Shown here: positions 55,761 to 61,439 of the stretch, one piece after another
Position numbering within the stretch: position 1 is the stretch's first letter
Layout of the letters: each line of letters starts with the position of its first letter
Assembly (NCBI GenBank): GCA_026708585.1
Contig: JAPOUQ010000028.1
Coordinates: forward strand, 1-61,439
Source of the DNA: Gammaproteobacteria bacterium
Lineage (GTDB): Bacteria > Pseudomonadota > Gammaproteobacteria > Arenicellales > Poriferihabitantaceae
Length of the DNA stretch: 61,439 bases
Direction: 5' to 3'
Position numbers and translations under genes: made by a program
The notes under the pieces: generated by a model
Seen by the model: the letters and a program-made list of their open reading frames with translations, nothing else
What the model was told of the DNA's origin: nothing
Databases searched by the model: none

Positions 55761-57188
55761 ATGGTTGATAGTTTTGACGTTCTAGTTGTTGGTGCCGGTC
55801 CAGGGGGGTATGTGGCAGCGATTCGCTGTGCACAACTTGGCTTGAATACTGCTTGTGTTGACAATCAAATCAACCATAAGGGAGAGCCAGCATTGGGTGG
55901 CACCTGCCTCAATGTCGGATGTATCCCATCAAAAGCCTTGTTGGAATCAACAGAGCAATATCACAAATTGATTCACTCATTCCCTTCTCATGGCATTAAG
56001 ACCACAAAAGCATCAGTTGATGTTCATACTATGCAACAAAGAAAGGAGTCAATTGTTGAAGGGTTGACTTCGGGTATAGCTCAGTTATTTAAGGCTAACA
56101 AGGTTACTTCTATTCATGGTTTCGGTCGATTGACTATGGACAATACGGTAAACGTGTTGGATGAAAACGAGAAAATTAGCCGAACACTTATGGCGAGACA
56201 TATTATTCTTGCCCCAGGATCAATACCATCCCATCTTCCCAATATTCCATTTGATCATGAATTTGTCGTGGATTCTACCGGAGCATTAAATTTTGAAAAA
56301 GTTCCAAAACGATTGGGAATAATTGGAGCTGGAGTGATTGGACTCGAACTGGGTAGTGTCTGGAATAGACTGGGTTCGGAGGTCACCTTGTTGGAAGCAT
56401 TAGATGATTTTCTGGCTTTGGCAGATCATCAAGTAGCCGCAGAGGCGAAACGGCAATTTACCAAGCAAGGTTTGAATATCTGCTTGCAGGCCAAGGTAAA
56501 CAAATTGTCCAAATCCAAGGAGGGGTTGAATATTCACTATAGCAAAAACGAAACTGATTCCTCAATTGAAGTGGACAGAGTAGTTGTGGCTATTGGGCGG
56601 CGACCTGCTACAGAAGGGTTGATATCCGCAGATAGTGGAGTCAGTGTTGATGATCGTGGGTACATTTTGGTTGATGATGAGTGTCGGACCAATATTGAAA
56701 ATGTCTGGGCAATTGGGGATGCCGTTCGAGGGCCTATGCTCGCCCACAAAAGTTCGGAAGAGGGAATAGCAGTTGCTGAACGAATAGCGGGGGGCAAGCC
56801 GCACGTAAATCTCAATATTGTTCCATGGGTTATCTACACTTCACCGGAGATCGCATGGGTTGGATTGACAGAACAGGAGTTGCAGGAAACAGGGAGTGAT
56901 ATTCGGGTTGGTTCTTTTCCGTTTGCTGCCACCGGTCGTGCTCGAGCAATGGAAGAACCAACCGGTTTCATCAAAATGATTGCAGATGCAAAGACCGATC
57001 AATTGCTTGGCATACATATGATCGGTCCGCATGTATCCGAATTGATTAATGAATGTGTATTGGCGATGGAATATCAGGCTAGTTCCGAAGATTTAGCAAG
57101 AACCATTCATGCTCATCCATCACTATCCGAAGCAATCCATGAGGCCGCCTTGGCAGTTGACAAGCGGGCAATTCACCGAGTGAATTGA
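55761..57188 (+). CDS. lpd: Dihydrolipoamide dehydrogenase (E3)
   Basis: FAD enzyme that reoxidises the lipoyl group of E2 and reduces NAD+. The FAD loop VVGAGPGGYVAAI, the redox-active pair in GGTCLNVGCIPSKALL, the NAD loop GIIGAGVIGLELGSVW and the C-terminal HAHPSLSEAIHEA (general-base His) are all intact in 475 residues. It starts 15 bp after sucB, so E1, E2 and E3 are co-expressed. Confidence 0.97.
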   Translation: MVDSFDVLVVGAGPGGYVAAIRCAQLGLNTACVDNQINHKGEPALGGTCLNVGCIPSKALLESTEQYHKLIHSFPSHGIKTTKASVDVHTMQQRKESIVEGLTSGIAQLFKANKVTSIHGFGRLTMDNTVNVLDENEKISRTLMARHIILAPGSIPSHLPNIPFDHEFVVDSTGALNFEKVPKRLGIIGAGVIGLELGSVWNRLGSEVTLLEALDDFLALADHQVAAEAKRQFTKQGLNICLQAKVNKLSKSKEGLNIHYSKNETDSSIEVDRVVVAIGRRPATEGLISADSGVSVDDRGYILVDDECRTNIENVWAIGDAVRGPMLAHKSSEEGIAVAERIAGGKPHVNLNIVPWVIYTSPEIAWVGLTEQELQETGSDIRVGSFPFAATGRARAMEEPTGFIKMIADAKTDQLLGIHMIGPHVSELINECVLAMEYQASSEDLARTIHAHPSLSEAIHEAALAVDKRAIHRVN

Positions 57189-57311
57189 TTTCTCTCCTAC
57201 TGGCTTGCATCGAAATGCTTTCAACACCTGATTAAGAATCAGTTTCTGTCTATCGCCATGTAGCAGTTTTCAAGGATACGATCATGGAGCAAGTAGAAAC
57301 CTGTTGCTATC

Positions 57312-58511
57312 ATGTCTGAGTGGCTTGGGATTTCCCATCTATTTGAACTCTCTACCCGAGAGGCAATCGCTGGTTTCTTTACTCCACTGGGTGTGTTTGT
57401 AGTGGTTTTTTTCTTGCAGATGACTCTGCCCGTGAAAAAAGTTACTGGATATGTTATCGATTCGAAAACGGGTAGACCTCGTCACTATCGTTTAAATGGG
57501 CTTTTGGTATATTTGGTTCTTTTGCTCATCTGGGCGTTTGAACTCTTTGGCTTGCCCCATGACTGGTTTTATCGCTCCACAATTTATGCAGTAGCGGGCG
57601 GCTCTATTTTTTCAATCATCTTTCTGATTCTTACTGTTTATACCCAGCCAAAACGTGAGGACAGTACGCCCATCACAGATTTCTGGACAGGTCGTGTACA
57701 TGAGATATCGTTGTTCAATCAGCGTTTCGACGTCAAAATGTATCTATATGTCGTAGGCGGTAGCATGTTATCGTTAAATGCGCTATCTGCGGCAGTTTGG
57801 CATTATCAGGAGTTTGGTTATGCATCAAACCCCGGAGTCTTCATCTATTCAATATTATTTAGCCTATACATACTCGATTACTTCATATTTGAGCGTGCGA
57901 TGCTTTATACCTTTGACTTGATTCATGAGGGATTGGGTTTTAAATTGTTTTGGGGCGGACTGATCGTTTATGGATGGATGTTCACTATGCCTTTATGGGG
58001 TATGGCCGCTCTACCTCACCCTGATTTTCATTGGCAAGTCTTTTCGACTGCTCATGAGAGTTATGCTTTATTAACTGACTTTGGTTATACACACGAATGG
58101 ACTGTGTTTTGGTTATTCGGCACGGCAGGCTTATTTGTTACCGGTTGGAGCATCTCTCGTTTGACAAGCTTACAGAAGTATACTTTTAAACGCTGGCCGG
58201 AACGAAAATTTCTTGGAATCATCGAACCGAAGGTGATTGATGCAGGAGACCGCAAGATTCTCTGTAGTGGCTTTTGGGGTGTTGCGCGACATTTCAGTTA
58301 TATGGGTGAGGCAATGCTCGCAATAGCCGTAGTTTTCATGTTTGGTTATCCGAATAATCCTTGGGCTTGGACATATACGATATTTATTATTTGCATGATG
58401 TTCTTACGCCAGATTGATGATGATAAATTCTGTTCTGAGAAGTATGGACCCGAGAATTGGGCTAAGTATAAAAAAATGGTAAAGTATCGAATTATCCCAG
58501 GTATCTATTAA
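57312..58511 (+). CDS. ERG4/ERG24-like sterol reductase homologue
   Basis: A polytopic membrane protein of 399 residues with about nine hydrophobic helices. The C-terminal third matches the ERG4/ERG24 (delta-14, delta-7 or C24(28) sterol reductase) family: SGFWGVARHFSYMGE resembles the GWWGxxRHxNYxGD signature, and DDKFCSEKYG, NWAKYKKMVKYRIIPGIY reproduces the NADPH-site tail DxxCxxKYGxxWxxYxxxVxYRIIPxIY. Most bacteria lack sterol synthesis; homologues are known from some host-associated Legionellales such as Coxiella. It follows lpd by 123 bp. The substrate could be a host sterol or a non-sterol isoprenoid. Confidence 0.75.
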   Translation: MSEWLGISHLFELSTREAIAGFFTPLGVFVVVFFLQMTLPVKKVTGYVIDSKTGRPRHYRLNGLLVYLVLLLIWAFELFGLPHDWFYRSTIYAVAGGSIFSIIFLILTVYTQPKREDSTPITDFWTGRVHEISLFNQRFDVKMYLYVVGGSMLSLNALSAAVWHYQEFGYASNPGVFIYSILFSLYILDYFIFERAMLYTFDLIHEGLGFKLFWGGLIVYGWMFTMPLWGMAALPHPDFHWQVFSTAHESYALLTDFGYTHEWTVFWLFGTAGLFVTGWSISRLTSLQKYTFKRWPERKFLGIIEPKVIDAGDRKILCSGFWGVARHFSYMGEAMLAIAVVFMFGYPNNPWAWTYTIFIICMMFLRQIDDDKFCSEKYGPENWAKYKKMVKYRIIPGIY

Positions 58512-59028
58512 TGTTTGACTTGGTCATCCCGATATTGAATAATCAAGTGGAAAGAGTACAGCAGATGTGTAAAGTTATACTAAAAATGTCTAGAAAAACC
58601 CGTTCCAATTGGTGGCTTAATCACTATTTCCGAATCTCGTGTTACGATTAAGTTGCAAAGAATTTCTGCGGTATAAGTTGAATCAATAACAAACGTTCCC
58701 TAGATAACCTATTACAGGCCCTAATATGATATATGCGAATTCTAAACATATCGTGATTCAAACCGATAGACTGCAGGTTTATTCGTACTGGTAAGTCAAG
58801 CAGTCACAATGTAGTGCAATGTTCTACTCATGTAAGGAGATAGTTGTCATTGGTTGGCGTGAACATCGATTGCTTTTTGATTCATTCTGCGATGTCTGGA
58901 TTTTCCCAGTGCCCTCGTAATTCCAGTGATGAAACTTGGCTGGGTCTTCGAGGTCAAATTTTGATCATAGAAGAGGTGCATCAAGAGTCCGCTGGATTTT
59001 GTTGATACACCGATTGCGTGAATTTTCA
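58512..59028. other. 517-bp gene-free spacer
   Basis: No recognised gene lies between the sterol-reductase homologue and phosphomannomutase. A 64-codon minus-strand frame at 58847-59041 runs into the phosphomannomutase start and has no known relatives that I can name. Confidence 0.45.
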
Positions 59029-60402
59029 ATGTCCATACCACATGAAATATTTCGAGCTTATGATATTCGGGGGGTAGTTAACGAAACATTAAATACCGAG
59101 ATCGTTCATGCGATTGGTCGTGCATTAGGCACAAACATGCAAATGCTCGACTGTCACATCGCCGCGATTGGGCGTGATGGACGCAAATCCAGCCCGGATT
59201 TTTCTAAGGCATTATGTTCGGGTCTCCTATCAACAGGTTGTGATGTGATTGATGTAGGTGTAGTTCCAACCCCTACGCTCTATCATGCGGCATCTCGAAT
59301 TTCAGATGGCACAGGTTTCCAGATAACTGGTAGCCACAATCCCCCCCAGTACAATGGAATCAAAATGATGATTAACCGGGAAACGCTTGCAGGGGAGAAA
59401 ATTCAAAATCTAAGGGATCTTGTGCTAGATAAAAATTTTTCAGTTGGACAGGGTCAACTCTCCACAATGGATATCCGCTCTGATTATGTCAATTCCATTA
59501 TCAACGATATCCAACTCAAAAAACCTTACAAAGTAGTGATCGACTGTGGTAATGGAGTAGCCGGCTCAATCGCCCCTGATATTTTCCGAAGATTGGGACT
59601 AGAAGTAATTGAGCTTTATTGTGAGATTGATGGTGATTTTCCGAACCATCATCCGGATCCAAGCATACCGGAAAACCTTAAGGATTTAATCCATTTGGTA
59701 CGCAACTCAAGTGCAGACCTTGGTTTTGCTTTTGATGGTGATGGAGATCGGCTAGGTGTTATATCTCCTAGTGGACAAATTATTTGGCCAGATCGACAAA
59801 TGATTTTATTTTCGTGGTCGGTACTTAAACAAATTCCGGGGGCCCAAATTATCTATGATGTGAAATGTTCCCAGTTACTGGCCAAATCGATCGTGAAAGC
59901 TGGTGGTAAACCAATTATGTGGAAGACTGGTCATTCATTTATTAAGAAAAAAATGAAAGAATGTGGTGCACCCTTGGCGGGTGAAATGAGCGGGCATATT
60001 TTCTTCAATGATCGATGGGAGGGGTTTGATGATGGAATTTATGCAGCAGCTCGATTGTGTGAAATACTCAGTAAGGAAGATGCAACGCCTGGACAAATTT
60101 TTGACGCGATACCTGATACTGTCAATACTCCAGAAATCAAGATTGATCTCAAAGAGGGAGAGTCTTCTAAAATCGTAGATGCACTCGTTCATTCGGTGGT
60201 TTTTGAAGATGCTGAGGTTTCGTTAATTGATGGTCTTAGAGTGGACTTTGAAGATGGATTTGGGTTGGTTCGTGCATCAAACACTACTCCTTCATTAATT
60301 ATGAGATTTGAATCAACTGATCACACAACTCTTCATTCGATCATCGATCGATTCCAGAACGAATTAAAGAAAATCAGATCGGATCTTGGGATACCCTATT
60401 GA
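59029..60402 (+). CDS. algC: Phosphomannomutase/phosphoglucomutase
   Basis: Alpha-D-phosphohexomutase of 457 residues that interconverts hexose 6- and 1-phosphates for LPS and polysaccharide precursors. It opens with IPHEIFRAYDIRGV. The phosphoserine loop is ITGSHNPPQYNGIK, the metal loop FDGDGDRLGV, the sugar-binding loop GEMSGHIFF, and the C-terminal phosphate loop RASNTTPSLIMRFE. The ATG at 59029 matches the family N terminus; a longer frame would add 31 residues without similarity. AlgC and ManB/CpsG cannot be separated by sequence alone. Confidence 0.92.
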   Translation: MSIPHEIFRAYDIRGVVNETLNTEIVHAIGRALGTNMQMLDCHIAAIGRDGRKSSPDFSKALCSGLLSTGCDVIDVGVVPTPTLYHAASRISDGTGFQITGSHNPPQYNGIKMMINRETLAGEKIQNLRDLVLDKNFSVGQGQLSTMDIRSDYVNSIINDIQLKKPYKVVIDCGNGVAGSIAPDIFRRLGLEVIELYCEIDGDFPNHHPDPSIPENLKDLIHLVRNSSADLGFAFDGDGDRLGVISPSGQIIWPDRQMILFSWSVLKQIPGAQIIYDVKCSQLLAKSIVKAGGKPIMWKTGHSFIKKKMKECGAPLAGEMSGHIFFNDRWEGFDDGIYAAARLCEILSKEDATPGQIFDAIPDTVNTPEIKIDLKEGESSKIVDALVHSVVFEDAEVSLIDGLRVDFEDGFGLVRASNTTPSLIMRFESTDHTTLHSIIDRFQNELKKIRSDLGIPY

Positions 60403-60479
60403 CCTCCGACTTAACCGGACTCTGCTCTGAAAAAGACTCATTCAAGGAATTTTTAGGATCATTATTTTGGAATTACACC

Positions 60480-60870
60480 TGTTATCGAGGTCTCACGCTG
60501 GGACTGATCGACACAGGATTTCTAGCTAGGCTCCATCAAATGGTTAGCTGGAACGTCTCCGTCGTTGCACTAAATGGCATGTCTCTATAACTCAATACGC
60601 TCCACGGGCGTATGATGGCGACCGTACTGGCCGGCGTGTTCAATTCGAACGGGGTTAATCAGCGAGCATGTGAAATCCGGTCTAGCCGCTGGCTGTTCGA
60701 AAACGAGGAGTTAAACTTGGTCGGCAGCCAGATCAACGGCTGAAAGCGGATCGATTGGTGCCAAAAGTCCTTCAATTCATGGACGAGGGGAGTAGCTATC
60801 GGTGGATCGCACGTGACCTCGGTATTAGTAAAATATAGTCCTCGATATTGTGAAATACCGCTGTAAAAAT
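60480..60870 (+). pseudogene. Decayed serine recombinase (resolvase/invertase family)
   Basis: Pieces of a serine recombinase appear in order but in changing frames. They are SWNVSVVALNG (near 60546), an in-frame TAA at 60588, then LHGRMMATVLAG (60600-60635), VQFERG (60638), LISEHVKSGLAAG (60655), a stop at 60712, and KLGRQPDQRLKADRLVPKV running to FMDEGSSYRWIARDLGISK (to about 60832). NIVLDIVKYR then follows in another frame. These match the end of the catalytic domain, the long E helix and the C-terminal helix-turn-helix. The N-terminal half with the catalytic Ser is not found. At least four frameshifts and two stops show long-standing decay. Confidence 0.8.
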
Positions 60871-61439
60871 TCCTTAGCGTAGGATTCTACTCCTTTTCGG
60901 AATCGACCGTATAATCGGGATTCTTGAGGATATAATCTGCACGGATCTGATTCTATGGGTTTTTTGTAAAACACATGGATAACCGAACCCGATCCCCTCA
61001 ATCCAGCGAGACTAAGCATCCCCTCATTTTCATCCCTGAATTTGTCTAGCCTTCAAGGCTGGAAAAGTCTCACATATCTCTGTACCGGCATCCCCACAAT
61101 CGCTTAAATCCAGCCGACGAGAAATGGCTACTGACTATACCATCCGATAGGCTGACAGAAGATCTTGAAAAGCTTTCAGCAACTGTCCTACTCGTCTGAG
61201 TCAATCAGTTTGTCCATCGCGTCATCTCGGCGGATCTGCAAGAGGATTCGTAATCAGTTTCTGTTCTATCTCATTTTCTGCATACTGTGAGGTTGCCATC
61301 CAAGCACCATACAATCGAGCCTCCCCTTGGGGCTCCCCTGGGAGCAATGGCATTCTGATTAGAAAAAACGGTTATTCTTGTTCGGTGGTCGAATTTTATG
61401 CGATTGATAATGAATGAAATCATTCGATAGGAAAAAAAT
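60871..61439. other. Gene-free right edge
   Basis: No intact gene is seen. A plus-strand frame from about 61080 to 61198 has no start codon and no recognised family; it may be another relic. Two small palindromes lie side by side at 61323-61346 (CCCCTTGGGG and CTCCCCTGGGAG). Next to the recombinase relic, this looks like remnant mobile DNA. Confidence 0.4.

Noticed and set aside
58847-59041. A 64-codon minus-strand frame before phosphomannomutase
   Set aside because: It overlaps the phosphomannomutase start, has no clear ribosome-binding site and resembles no known protein.
60399-60590. A 63-codon frame starting with TTG at the end of phosphomannomutase
   Set aside because: Its C-terminal part (SWNVSVVALNG) is a fragment of the decayed serine recombinase and its beginning has no similarity to anything, so it is not an independent gene.
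1-61439. CRISPR arrays, rRNA genes, intact insertion sequences or prophage genes
   Set aside because: Reading through the window I found no regularly spaced direct repeats, no rRNA segments and no intact transposase or phage structural gene. The only mobile-element trace is the recombinase relic.

Overview
The window looks like chromosome of a marine or host-associated gammaproteobacterium. Supporting signs are the glyQ-glyS-gmhB-plsC order, the pdxA-rsmA coupling, the ccoNOQP-G-H / ccoIS arrangement, a sigma32-type clpB promoter, and uptake genes for methylated onium compounds and taurine. The DNA is A+T-leaning. Spacers are often long and empty (400-700 bp), one housekeeping enzyme has lost catalytic residues, and a recombinase gene survives only as a relic, so mild genome erosion is plausible. 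The taxon itself is inference.

Layout. 1-2291: gene-poor flank carrying a complete Xre/MbcA-type antitoxin and RES toxin pair. 2292-8542 (+): phosphoglucose isomerase, glycyl-tRNA synthetase (glyQS), a MazG-like hydrolase, a GmhB homologue without its nucleophile, and plsC. 8539-14017 (-): rsmA, pdxA, an alkyltransferase-like protein, glmS, glmU. 14226-23097 (+): clpB behind a heat-shock promoter, a Slam-like outer-membrane barrel, a MalY/PatB lyase, a LeuA-like synthase, tRNA-Gln(CUG), and a secreted beta-helix repeat protein. 23555-26868 (-): a BCCT transporter and a DddP-type DMSP lyase. 27290-30100 (-): a BtuCDF/FecBCD-like ABC importer, divergent from a Zur-like regulator with a striking three-half-site operator; a DapA-family lyase follows zur. 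32103-39830 (-): a two-domain glutaredoxin, a taurine-type importer whose permease carries a large extra domain, an FAD-linked oxidase, a peroxiredoxin-like protein, and NadE. 39996-48181: the full cbb3 oxidase set, with structural and assembly genes (-) divergent from ccoI-ccoS (+) around a perfect palindrome. 48411-60402: an orphan Tat-exported peptide-type binding protein, a MoeB-like adenylyltransferase, sucA-sucB-lpd, an ERG4/ERG24-like sterol-reductase homologue, and phosphomannomutase. 60480-61439: a decayed serine recombinase and empty DNA.

How the parts fit. The window describes an aerobic to microaerobic heterotroph with a 2-oxoglutarate dehydrogenase complex, a cbb3 oxidase, and scavenging of organosulfur and onium osmolytes. 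The strongest candidate for an unusual system is the BCCT-DddP pair, read as DMSP import plus cleavage. Next come the taurine-type importer with its redox-protein neighbours and FNR-like control site, the catalytically defective GmhB, and the Zur-linked importer.
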